Part shown: one piece after another, positions 55,771 through 64,000 of the stretch
How positions within the stretch are numbered: the first letter of the stretch is position 1
How the letters are laid out: each line of letters begins with the position of its first letter
Origin: Bdellovibrionales bacterium RIFOXYA1_FULL_36_14
Lineage (GTDB): Bacteria; Bdellovibrionota; Bacteriovoracia; Bacteriovoracales; Bacteriovoracaceae
Length of the DNA stretch: 64,000 nt
Reading direction: 5' to 3'
Assembly (NCBI GenBank): GCA_001769975.1
Contig: MEPW01000054.1
Span: 21,099-85,098 of the forward strand
Notes under the pieces: generated by a model
Database searches by the model: none
Seen by the model: only the letters and a program-made list of their open reading frames with translations
What the model was told of the DNA's origin: nothing
Position numbers and translations under genes: made by a program

Positions 55771-58323
55771 TTATAATCCAGAAAGGATGTTACCAATAGC
55801 CTGTCTGGTTTCTAAAAAGTTAGTAGGGTTCATATTTAAATTCCAATAAGCATGATCAATATTCGAATTTGTAAAAGCATGATCCAAAACAGAAAAAGTA
55901 GCATTTTTCCCAACCTTGGCCTTAGCCATATGCACATATTCCCAGTCTTCTATGGCATCTCTTATATGTTTCATTCGGATGCTTTCAATAGGAATATCGT
56001 GAACTCCACCAATAATCGGGGTGCTTGTTGGAAGCGTTCTTCCAGCTCCGTTTGCAACGCCTGGATAAACTAATTGTCCATCACCATTTGAACCGAAATA
56101 CCAAAGGTTTTCGTATGGAGCACCGGTTGCATAATAATTATCTACCGTCGTACCCCAATAGATTGTCCCAGTTAGTTCATATTTTGCCCAAATAAAACCA
56201 GGAAATCTGTTGTATAAGGCTTTGGCGTCTGCCGTCCAATCTATTTGTCCTGAATATGCTGAACTTCCTGTAATCCAACATCCGTTATTGTCACAGGCAA
56301 GGTAACCCCACATCTCGTCGTTTGGGTAACCTGGGTATGTGTTGCGAGATATTTTCGTTCCTCCAGAGGAGCAAGTTCTATCCCATCCGGGACAAACTAG
56401 TGAATAAGAATTGGCGCTATAAAAACCATAATTTCCAAAGTCTTCCAATCCTTCACGTCTTTTGGAGTTTGCGTATACATTGCGAAAAGGTCCAAGCCCA
56501 CCAGTGTTGATCGCACTTGCGTCTTGTGCTTGATCAATTACGACATTGCAATCTGACATGGTGACTCCCCGCCAAGTTGAGGTTTTGTCACAGCGAGGTT
56601 CATCTTTAACACCTACAAAAAGATATTTCATGGGTTCCCACCCTTCTTCTGTAAATTTATCCCAGACATGCTGTAGATATTGTCTTGCGGCAGTTTCTTT
56701 GTCCACGATAGCAATATCAGTTCTAGTGGTTGAATCAGCCGGCCATTCAGCAGGAGATCTTTTAGTTGGCATCTTGCCTCCAGCATATGGCCCGGACACT
56801 ATAGCGGTTCCTGAATAAGTGTCTTTAACTATGGAGTACCATGGTTCCCACGTGTTTACAGTGAGTTTTTTTGTTGAATTATTCCATGGTAAGTAACTTG
56901 ATCCAACTAATGATTTACCACCGGTTGGGGCAATTCCCATTCGATGGTAGAGAAACATTTTCATATATGTTTTGGCAAGATCAGTTGCGATTGGTGTTCC
57001 ACTCCAGGCAGCGGATTGTCCAAAGCCGTGTCCATGTGTCATCATCGATTGTTCAAATACAAAGTGGGAATGAAATGGGGAAGTTGAAGGCAAGTTAAAA
57101 TTCCAAACAGTAACGCTAATATTACGAACAATAGGCGTTTTTCCCTTGGCAGTTACGGTTACTGTCCCGGTATATGTTCCCGCTACGGTGTTTACAGTAG
57201 TTCCGATGTCAACCCATACTCCTTGAACTTTTCCCGCCATAACGGCGAATGGAAAAGTATTACGGGTTTCTCCAAAATATCTATCAATTTTAGGTAATAA
57301 AGCATCAGGGTAGCTTCCAAGAGGATACTCAATTCTTGATTGATTTATTGTTTTTAAATAATGTTGTTTATATATAAAGATATTATTAATCGAATCATTG
57401 CCTTTAGTAAGAGGTGATATATTGACGTCTACTTCGGATAATGGTTCATTGCCAGAATATAACATCACCTGAAATGATTCAAATTCATTCTTAGCCATGT
57501 TTATTGAAAGATAGGTTTCACCGTTGGTTCCGTCTTCCCCGTCTTGTCTGTATTTTGTCAAAGTATTATCGAGCCAAACGTTGTAAGCGGTTTGCGTGGA
57601 TTGTTGAGGTGAACAAGTTGCATAAGTATAATAGTTAGGAGTCCAACTTCCACAGATGGCATTTTCGCAGATCATTTGTTGAGTTTCTGATTTACAAGTA
57701 ACGCCCGCATTTACCAGACTACTTTCATATCGCACTCTTGAAATCACACATTTTGGCTGAGTGTAGGTTCCAGACCAACTACCCAATTGTCCATTGGTGC
57801 ATAATCGATTTTGAATTTCTGATATACAATTTTGTCCTTCATTTATAGCAGCAGCTTGATACATAGTTCGTAACTCAAAGGCACCAGATGCAATAGTTCC
57901 GCAGGCGCTCGCTGATTGTACGCTACAAGTTAAATATTGATAGGTGCCACTCCATGCAGACCAAGTTCCGTTATTGCAAGTTCTAATTTGAGTTTGAGAA
58001 ATATTAGCGCAGCTTTGTCCGTAAACCACTGAACTGGCACTGTAAGCAATTCTTGATTGGGTACCGTTATGAGGAGTCGATCCACAACTAAGTTTGGGTG
58101 CAATAGTTGGAGTTGGGGTAGGGGTGGAAGTTGGTACAACAGTAGGAAGAGGAGTTGGAATAATTGTCGGGGTTGGTGATGCGGCCACTACTGGTTGTTC
58201 ATTTATCACGCAAAATCCATTTACCATGACTTGATTTTCTTTACATTTTTTATTGGTCTCTGGGACGCAAGCTGTAATAAGTAAAATAAAAAACAGCGAA
58301 ACAAAAATTAGTAAGCACCTCAC
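55771..58323 (-). CDS. Secreted lipoprotein: PT-rich linker, three Cys modules, DUF4091-type glycoside hydrolase-like domain
   Basis: Lipobox 'LLITAC'; same N-terminal cassette; 'AKNEFESFQVMLYSG', 'GTYTGTVTVTAKGKTPIVRNISVTVWNFNLP', C-terminal 'MKHIRDAIEDWEYVHMA' as in DUF4091. GTG at 58323 preferred over track TTG 58365. Confidence 0.75.
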   Translation of the reverse strand: MRCLLIFVSLFFILLITACVPETNKKCKENQVMVNGFCVINEQPVVAASPTPTIIPTPLPTVVPTSTPTPTPTIAPKLSCGSTPHNGTQSRIAYSASSVVYGQSCANISQTQIRTCNNGTWSAWSGTYQYLTCSVQSASACGTIASGAFELRTMYQAAAINEGQNCISEIQNRLCTNGQLGSWSGTYTQPKCVISRVRYESSLVNAGVTCKSETQQMICENAICGSWTPNYYTYATCSPQQSTQTAYNVWLDNTLTKYRQDGEDGTNGETYLSINMAKNEFESFQVMLYSGNEPLSEVDVNISPLTKGNDSINNIFIYKQHYLKTINQSRIEYPLGSYPDALLPKIDRYFGETRNTFPFAVMAGKVQGVWVDIGTTVNTVAGTYTGTVTVTAKGKTPIVRNISVTVWNFNLPSTSPFHSHFVFEQSMMTHGHGFGQSAAWSGTPIATDLAKTYMKMFLYHRMGIAPTGGKSLVGSSYLPWNNSTKKLTVNTWEPWYSIVKDTYSGTAIVSGPYAGGKMPTKRSPAEWPADSTTRTDIAIVDKETAARQYLQHVWDKFTEEGWEPMKYLFVGVKDEPRCDKTSTWRGVTMSDCNVVIDQAQDASAINTGGLGPFRNVYANSKRREGLEDFGNYGFYSANSYSLVCPGWDRTCSSGGTKISRNTYPGYPNDEMWGYLACDNNGCWITGSSAYSGQIDWTADAKALYNRFPGFIWAKYELTGTIYWGTTVDNYYATGAPYENLWYFGSNGDGQLVYPGVANGAGRTLPTSTPIIGGVHDIPIESIRMKHIRDAIEDWEYVHMAKAKVGKNATFSVLDHAFTNSNIDHAYWNLNMNPTNFLETRQAIGNILSGL
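57637..58250. repeat. Long direct repeat, copy 2
   Basis: Near-identical DNA to 54972..55640. Confidence 0.85.
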
Positions 58324-58479
58324 GTATAACTCCAAGTATATGAAAAGCGTTTTTTTTGGAATCAAAGTCTAATTATATCCCATTTATGAATATAAGGGAC
58401 ATATTGGATGTAACTAATTGATTTTAATAGTAATATTCAGATATACATGTACTTTTTAGTGCCCAAAAAAGTAGGAAAT

Positions 58480-58980
58480 TTAAAATAAAAATGAGGTGTG
58501 TGGATGAATTAGGAAAAGATAGACCCCTCCGGCCATAAGTCCACTGACTAGATCATCAAGAATTATTCCTATACCGTGTTTGACTTTTTTATCAAAGTAG
58601 CTTGCCGGCCAAATTTTTATAATGTCAAAAAAACGAAATAAAATAAAAACTATTATGATATGGAGAAAACTGGTTTTAGAAATAAAAGGGTAGGTGATCA
58701 TTAGTCCTAAAAATTCGTCAATCACAATCCATGAGGGATCATGCGTTTCATATTTTTTTTGGGCTTGGTGGGAAAAATAAATGGCAATGATTGATATAAA
58801 AATAAACGCAGGAATAAACTCATAAAAACTAAGATTAAGTTTTAATAATAAATATAAGAAAGGGATGGTGGCGATTGAAGCTAGCGTGCCGGGTGCGTAT
58901 GGGGAAAAACCAATTCCCAGCAGGGATAAAAACAAAACTTCAGGGGAAGTAATTTTGGGTCGTCGCATTATTTGCCGCAC
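58480..58980 (-). CDS. pgpA: Phosphatidylglycerophosphatase A
   Basis: 'GIGFSPYAPGTLASIATIP', 'DPSWIVIDEFLGLMI', 'HGIGIILDDLVSGLMAG'. Confidence 0.93.
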   Translation of the reverse strand: MRQIMRRPKITSPEVLFLSLLGIGFSPYAPGTLASIATIPFLYLLLKLNLSFYEFIPAFIFISIIAIYFSHQAQKKYETHDPSWIVIDEFLGLMITYPFISKTSFLHIIIVFILFRFFDIIKIWPASYFDKKVKHGIGIILDDLVSGLMAGGVYLFLIHPHTSFLF

Positions 58981-59033
58981 AGCTAAAGTTTAAAATCTAG
59001 AGTTTCAAAACATTTTAGTGTATTTAACCCTTT

Positions 59034-60284
59034 ATGCAAAGACCCGAGTACTTATCGAAATATTATTTTGATTGGGAGCTTTTTGACATCGCTATCAATG
59101 GAAAATCGGCGTTGGACACAAAGTTCTTTATCACTCCGATGAATTCCAAAGAACAAGTCGAGAAGTTTCTGATTGGCTACGGCCTTGACCCAAACGAAGT
59201 GGTGGGCAAAGCTGAACTTTTTGGTATTTTTCAGGAGTCTTTGCAGTTCATTAGAAGATATTTTTTAAAAGAGGGTAACCCTGATGGGTTAGATTTGAAT
59301 ATTCCAGATGCGCTGTATATGATTTCAGACATCACCGACTTGTTTTTAATGGCCACGGAAAACAATTTTCAAAAGAGAATTCAAAGATTGTGGGCCGAAA
59401 TTGTGCTTAAAATTATGCATGTTATTCTGCATGTAGATAAGGATTTAAGAACTAATTATTTTTCAATTATACAAACCCAAATTTTTGACCGCTTTTATAA
59501 ATATGTTTATAGAGACCAAGAGAATAATTTATTTCTCGGGGTTAAAGGTTCAGACGAGAAAATTGCCCTTTTTGATTTTCAAACGAAATCTAAAAAATCA
59601 AGAGACAGCGTTATTATTAAACTGCTTAATAAAGATGAAAGTGTTGCTGAAGAATTGTTTGATAGGGTCGGACTCCGCTTTGTAACCCATAACCCTTTTG
59701 ATAGCTTGCGAGTAATTAAGTTTTTGATGGAGCGAAATATTGTTATTCCACATAATATTAAACCCAGTCGATCAGTTAATTCGCTTATGGATATTAAAAA
59801 ATTTCGCAAGAGGTATTGGGTTATTTTAAAACAGGCTATAAGAGAGAACTATTCCCACGAAGAATTTGCCAAAGCACTAGAGATGGCATCTAAAGAATGT
59901 TCTTTTGAAAAAGCTATAGAGCTGGACAGGAACAAACATAGATCGAAACAATATAAGGCCATGCAATTTACTTCTATGCAGTTGATTATTTACAAGGATC
60001 CTTTTTTACAAGAATTTAACAAAATAAAACATTATGCGCGGGACCTGGATCAGCAAAATGTGCTCGCTAAAAAAGTGTTAGCTTTAGATACTTCCTTACT
60101 TGCAAGAGATATTCGTTTTTTCTATCCGTATGAAATTCAAATCATGGATAGAGATAGTTATAAAATCAATACTGATGGTGAAGCCTCCCATGAAGATTAC
60201 AAAAAATCTCAGATGAAATCTGCTATGAAAAGGGTATTTTGGGCCTTGCTAAAGAATCTCAATATTTCGATGGAAGAAACTTAA
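59034..60284 (+). CDS. Conserved-looking protein of unknown function, possible RelA/SpoT-like fold
   Basis: 'KSRDSVIIKLLNKDESVAEELFDRVGLRFVTHNPFDSLRVIKFLMERNIV' resembles the RSH synthetase core; no close named match recognised. Confidence 0.6.
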   Translation: MQRPEYLSKYYFDWELFDIAINGKSALDTKFFITPMNSKEQVEKFLIGYGLDPNEVVGKAELFGIFQESLQFIRRYFLKEGNPDGLDLNIPDALYMISDITDLFLMATENNFQKRIQRLWAEIVLKIMHVILHVDKDLRTNYFSIIQTQIFDRFYKYVYRDQENNLFLGVKGSDEKIALFDFQTKSKKSRDSVIIKLLNKDESVAEELFDRVGLRFVTHNPFDSLRVIKFLMERNIVIPHNIKPSRSVNSLMDIKKFRKRYWVILKQAIRENYSHEEFAKALEMASKECSFEKAIELDRNKHRSKQYKAMQFTSMQLIIYKDPFLQEFNKIKHYARDLDQQNVLAKKVLALDTSLLARDIRFFYPYEIQIMDRDSYKINTDGEASHEDYKKSQMKSAMKRVFWALLKNLNISMEET

Positions 60285-61154
60285 AACTCGTTTGTTAACT
60301 TTAACGGCAAATTCCATATGGGGCATATGGCTTCCTTCTTTCAGAATATAGATCTCGGACTTTTTAATTTTTTTATGTAAAATTCTTTGAAGGTAAGGGG
60401 GGATGATCTTATCTTTATTACCACCTACGATTAAAACTGGGATATTAACTCGGGAAAGATAGCTGTCAATCTTGTGATTATTCATTTCCTTAAAAAGTTG
60501 AAAAAACACTCCCGGAGCCAGTTCACCAATTTTTTTTAAATAGTGAACAATAACTTCTTCTGGGACAAGATCCTTGTTAAATCCTTGTTCAAGTGTGCTT
60601 TTTATCATAAGTGGATTGAAAAATAAGGTTCTCCAGATTGTGTTGAATAATCTTGGCAGTTTGTGTTGTATCATTTCAATAAAGGGAGCAACATAAGTTA
60701 TCAGATTAGTATCAAACATCACTTCTTTAGGAGGTTTAATGCTTCCAGAAATGAAAACGGCACCTACAGCTTTTTTAGGATATCTTTTCATGTATTCCAA
60801 ACAGACATTTACACCCATGCTATTTCCAAATAATATGACTTTTTTCGCTCCAATATGTTTGATAAGCTCGTTAATATCAGAAGCTATTTTTTTTATAGTA
60901 AGTTCTTTTAAATTTTTTCCAGAAGATGAGCGATGATGGAAACGATAGTCATGCAAGACTACTTGAAATCCTTCTTTTTGGAAAAAATCATATTGCTTGT
61001 CCCATTGAGTGGTATTGCAAACTAAGCCATAGTTGAAGATGATTACTGGTCTTTGCGGGTCAGCTTTTTTGAAGTTGCTTATAAAAAAGATTTTAATTCC
61101 ATCTTGAGTATCAAAGAATTGATGAAGCCTTCTTGGAGTTTTCTTACTGTTCAT
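60249..61154 (-). CDS. Alpha/beta hydrolase
   Basis: Nucleophile elbow 'LFGNSMGVNVCLEY', 'VPVLIVGGNKDKIIPP', 'EGSHMPHMEF'. Confidence 0.9.
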   Translation of the reverse strand: MNSKKTPRRLHQFFDTQDGIKIFFISNFKKADPQRPVIIFNYGLVCNTTQWDKQYDFFQKEGFQVVLHDYRFHHRSSSGKNLKELTIKKIASDINELIKHIGAKKVILFGNSMGVNVCLEYMKRYPKKAVGAVFISGSIKPPKEVMFDTNLITYVAPFIEMIQHKLPRLFNTIWRTLFFNPLMIKSTLEQGFNKDLVPEEVIVHYLKKIGELAPGVFFQLFKEMNNHKIDSYLSRVNIPVLIVGGNKDKIIPPYLQRILHKKIKKSEIYILKEGSHMPHMEFAVKVNKRVLSFFHRNIEIL

Positions 61155-61626
61155 TCTCGAAGGATTTAAAGGTAATGTTTTTTAATTCATGCTTAAGTTT
61201 TTCAAGCAGAAGTTTGAGAGAGGGGTTTTTGTGCTCCTGCTGTTTTTTAAGATATTTAAACTCAGTAATTTTATCCGGGTGTGTTTGGTGTTTATAGTGG
61301 ATAATTTTAAAAGTAGTTTTCCCAATAGTTATCTCATCATTTATATGATGTAGTTTTTTTCCAGAAACCTTTTTCTGATTCGAGAGATAATAATTATGTT
61401 TGTCGTTATTATCTACCCAGACACCGTCTTGATCCGTAGACAAAGTCATGGTGGAATTATTAATTTCTGGATCGGAAATGATTATGTTATGATTTCGCGT
61501 ACTCCCAACTGTAATTTTGCGCTGAAGCCTTTCGTATCGGCAGTTAAGAATATCTTCATCGGGTGATTTGGTAAATTCAATGGCAATCATATATCCGTCC
61601 TTGGTAATAATATATATTATACTCAA
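61144..61626 (-). CDS. FHA-domain protein
   Basis: 'ITVGSTRNHNIIISDPEINNSTMTL...GVWVDNNDKHNYYLSNQKKV...INDEITIGKTTFKI'. Confidence 0.7.
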   Translation of the reverse strand: MSIIYIITKDGYMIAIEFTKSPDEDILNCRYERLQRKITVGSTRNHNIIISDPEINNSTMTLSTDQDGVWVDNNDKHNYYLSNQKKVSGKKLHHINDEITIGKTTFKIIHYKHQTHPDKITEFKYLKKQQEHKNPSLKLLLEKLKHELKNITFKSFENEQ

Positions 61627-61633
61627 AAAAAAT

Positions 61634-63724
61634 TTAAATGGTACCCGTTACATGAATACTTTGTTGTTGAATTTGAATTAAATTAAGTATTTCAGGGTTT
61701 TTTAATTTAATAGATTCTTCTAAATCCTCTTTGGCGTGGTTTAAAAGATGGGAATGTAATATTATATTTGCCAGTCTGTATGGCTTTTGTGCACCTGATT
61801 GATCCACTCCAAAAAGATCCCCTTCTCCTCGAATTTTTAGATCTTCTTCGGCAATTTTAAAACCATCTAGATGATTTTCCAATATGTTAAGTCGCTTCAT
61901 ACTTTCTGCACCAATATTTTTATCGTTAATAAGAAAGAAAAAACCAGGTCGTCCACCTCGGCCAACTCTCCCACGAAGCTGATGAAGTGAACTTAAACCA
62001 AAGCGTTCTGGATTGATAATGGCCATGACGGTTGCGTTGGGAACATCAATTCCAACTTCAACAACGCTGGTAGCAATTAAAATATTTATTTCATTATTTT
62101 TAAATCGATTAAATACTTGAGCTTTTTCATCTGATTTCATTTGGCCATGCAAACCCTCAACTTGAAAACTAGAAAAAATTGAGGAAAATTTTTTAAGGAC
62201 AGTTTCCAAATTCATCATGTCCAAATTCTCGTTTTCCACGATAGCGGGAACTACAATATAAATTTGCTCATGCATGGATAGCCGAGTGTTAATAAAGGTT
62301 AAAAATTTTTTAAAGGTATCGGGAGTGATTATTTTGGTTTTAATTGGTTTTCTTCCTAAAGGCATTTGTGTAATGGTGGAAATGTCTAAATCACCGTACT
62401 GAGTAAGTCGTAAGGAGCGAGGAATGGGGGTGGCGGTCATAATTAGACAGTGTGTACCTAGATTATCTTTTAATAATTTAAGTCGTTGATTAACTCCAAA
62501 CTTATGTTGTTCGTCGATGATAAGTAAGCCAAGATCCAAAAATCTCACATTCTCTTGAATTAAGGAATGTGTTCCGATCATTAAATCAATTTTTCCTTGT
62601 TCCAAATCCTGGTAGAGAAGGTTTTTTTGTTTGGGAGAAGTGCTTCCCAAGAGTAATTCAATTTTGCATTGAGTATTTTTTAGAAGTGAGGTAATTGATT
62701 GGTAATGTTGCCAGGCTAACGTTTCGGTGGGGCACATGAATGCAACTTGTTTTTTTTCTTTTATAACCATGAGGGATGCTGCCACTGCAACTGCCGTTTT
62801 TCCGCACCCCACATCTCCTTGCAATAGCCTCATCATGGGGAAATCTTTCTGAAAGCTATATTGAATATCATTGAGAGCATTCATTTGACCCTCAGTCATC
62901 GTAAAAGGGAAGGAGTGGATGATCTCTTGATAATCACTACTTTTAACATTAATTTTCTTTGATTTGATGAGTTGGTTTTTTTCTCTGCGGCAAATGACCT
63001 TCACTTGTTCAGTGAAAAATTCTTCGTAGATAAGTCGCTCTTTGGCGCGGTCTTCGTTTTCTTTGGACCAGTCAGCCAACCCATGAATAATCATAATAGA
63101 GTTTTTTAATCCTAAGAGATTTCGTTTTTTAATTAAATCAATTGGCAGTGTTTCTAAAATTTCATCCCAGAGTGAGCCGGGTATTTTTTCAAAAATTTTT
63201 TTTATTATATTGCCATGAACTGTGTTTACTGTAGGGTATCTGATCGTGAGCCCTTGTTTATCGTCAGATTCAGAAAATTCTTCACTGCTTGCAATTTCTG
63301 GATTTACGATCTGTAGCTGATTTTTATAATTGTTAAGTGTACCCCAGAAAACTATCTCATTTAAATCCTGTAATTTCTTTTTTATTGATGGGTAAGTATT
63401 AAACCATTTCAAAACTAATATTTCTCTTGAAAGATTTTCCTCTACATACATGGTGATGTTTTGTAGTACTATCCCTTTTTTTCCTTTTGCCCAAAAATTT
63501 GGATTGGCTTTTATAGACTTGATGATCCCCGTACCTTTAAAAATTTCATTTTCCTTGGCTGTGTTTAAGCTTGAGATCGAGGGAAGTTTTAAAACTGAAT
63601 GTGGAAAAATCCAAAATATATCAAAAATTGAGGTGATCCCAGCTTCTTCAAGTTTGGTAATACTATCAGGAGCTTTTTTTAAATAGAGGTTTCTAAGGGG
63701 TGAAGAAAGTGATATTTTATTCAT
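61634..63724 (-). CDS. recG: ATP-dependent DNA helicase RecG
   Basis: 'RLLQGDVGCGKTAVAVAAS', 'IIDEQHKFGVNQR', 'MTATPIPRSL', 'HQLRGRVGRG'. Confidence 0.97.
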   Translation of the reverse strand: MNKISLSSPLRNLYLKKAPDSITKLEEAGITSIFDIFWIFPHSVLKLPSISSLNTAKENEIFKGTGIIKSIKANPNFWAKGKKGIVLQNITMYVEENLSREILVLKWFNTYPSIKKKLQDLNEIVFWGTLNNYKNQLQIVNPEIASSEEFSESDDKQGLTIRYPTVNTVHGNIIKKIFEKIPGSLWDEILETLPIDLIKKRNLLGLKNSIMIIHGLADWSKENEDRAKERLIYEEFFTEQVKVICRREKNQLIKSKKINVKSSDYQEIIHSFPFTMTEGQMNALNDIQYSFQKDFPMMRLLQGDVGCGKTAVAVAASLMVIKEKKQVAFMCPTETLAWQHYQSITSLLKNTQCKIELLLGSTSPKQKNLLYQDLEQGKIDLMIGTHSLIQENVRFLDLGLLIIDEQHKFGVNQRLKLLKDNLGTHCLIMTATPIPRSLRLTQYGDLDISTITQMPLGRKPIKTKIITPDTFKKFLTFINTRLSMHEQIYIVVPAIVENENLDMMNLETVLKKFSSIFSSFQVEGLHGQMKSDEKAQVFNRFKNNEINILIATSVVEVGIDVPNATVMAIINPERFGLSSLHQLRGRVGRGGRPGFFFLINDKNIGAESMKRLNILENHLDGFKIAEEDLKIRGEGDLFGVDQSGAQKPYRLANIILHSHLLNHAKEDLEESIKLKNPEILNLIQIQQQSIHVTGTI

Positions 63725-64000
63725 AAAAAAATGAATCTATTTCATACTCAATATCACCTCTCGGTGCTTTTACTAAAATGGATTCGCCTTCTTCTTTCCC
63801 AATTAAGGCTTTGGCAAGAGGACTATTTATGGAAATTTTTCCTTGGGTTGAGTCAGCTTCTTCGTGCCCTACAATTTGATATGTAGTGTAGAGATTTTTT
63901 TCAGGGTTATAGAGTTTAACGGTTGCTCCAAAAACAATTTTATTACTGGTGATTTTTGAAGTTTCAATGATTTCGCTGGTAGATAGGATATGTTGTAGTT
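63717..64000 (-). CDS. greA: Transcription elongation factor GreA (C-terminal part, runs off window)
   Basis: Reverse translation '...NKIVFGATVKLYNPEKNLYTTYQIVGHEEADSTQGKISINSPLAKALIGKEEGESILVKAPRGDIEYEIDSFFYE*'; overlaps recG start. Confidence 0.9.
   Translation of the reverse strand, partial: LQHILSTSEIIETSKITSNKIVFGATVKLYNPEKNLYTTYQIVGHEEADSTQGKISINSPLAKALIGKEEGESILVKAPRGDIEYEIDSFFYE

Overview
AT-rich bacterial chromosome window, densely coded and mostly housekeeping or envelope genes. Gene content and protein flavour suggest a Bdellovibrionota / Bacteriovorax-like (former Deltaproteobacteria) organism; this is an inference, as there is no rRNA in the window. Main blocks: (1) PBP transpeptidase, NFACT/RqcH-like protein and rRNA methyltransferase; (2) MoxR-DUF58-BatA-BatB/C-BatD aerotolerance-type operon and ribF; (3) a large type IV pilus cluster (pilB, pilT, pilC, ABC exporter, pilD, pilMNOPQ); (4) aroQ, efp, then a TPR protein, a TamB-like protein and an Omp85 protein; (5) rplM-rpsI with a clear promoter and terminator; (6) a secreted matrixin-type metalloprotease with a partner protein, an AMIN-like protein and lon; (7) minus-strand rpoZ, acyl-CoA synthetase, peptide-binding lipoprotein, alaS, recX, recA; (8) an accessory pair of large secreted lipoproteins sharing a near-identical N-terminal Cys-module cassette but with unrelated C-terminal domains (beta-helix versus DUF4091-like); (9) pgpA, a putative RelA/SpoT-fold-like unknown protein, alpha/beta hydrolase, FHA protein, recG and greA (partial). 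Most notable non-coding signal: four 7-bp TGCGTAA-type repeats spaced exactly 11 bp apart, overlapping the candidate recA promoter. No tRNA, rRNA, CRISPR array, IS element or prophage was recognised. All family calls are by eye from motifs and have not been tested by database search.
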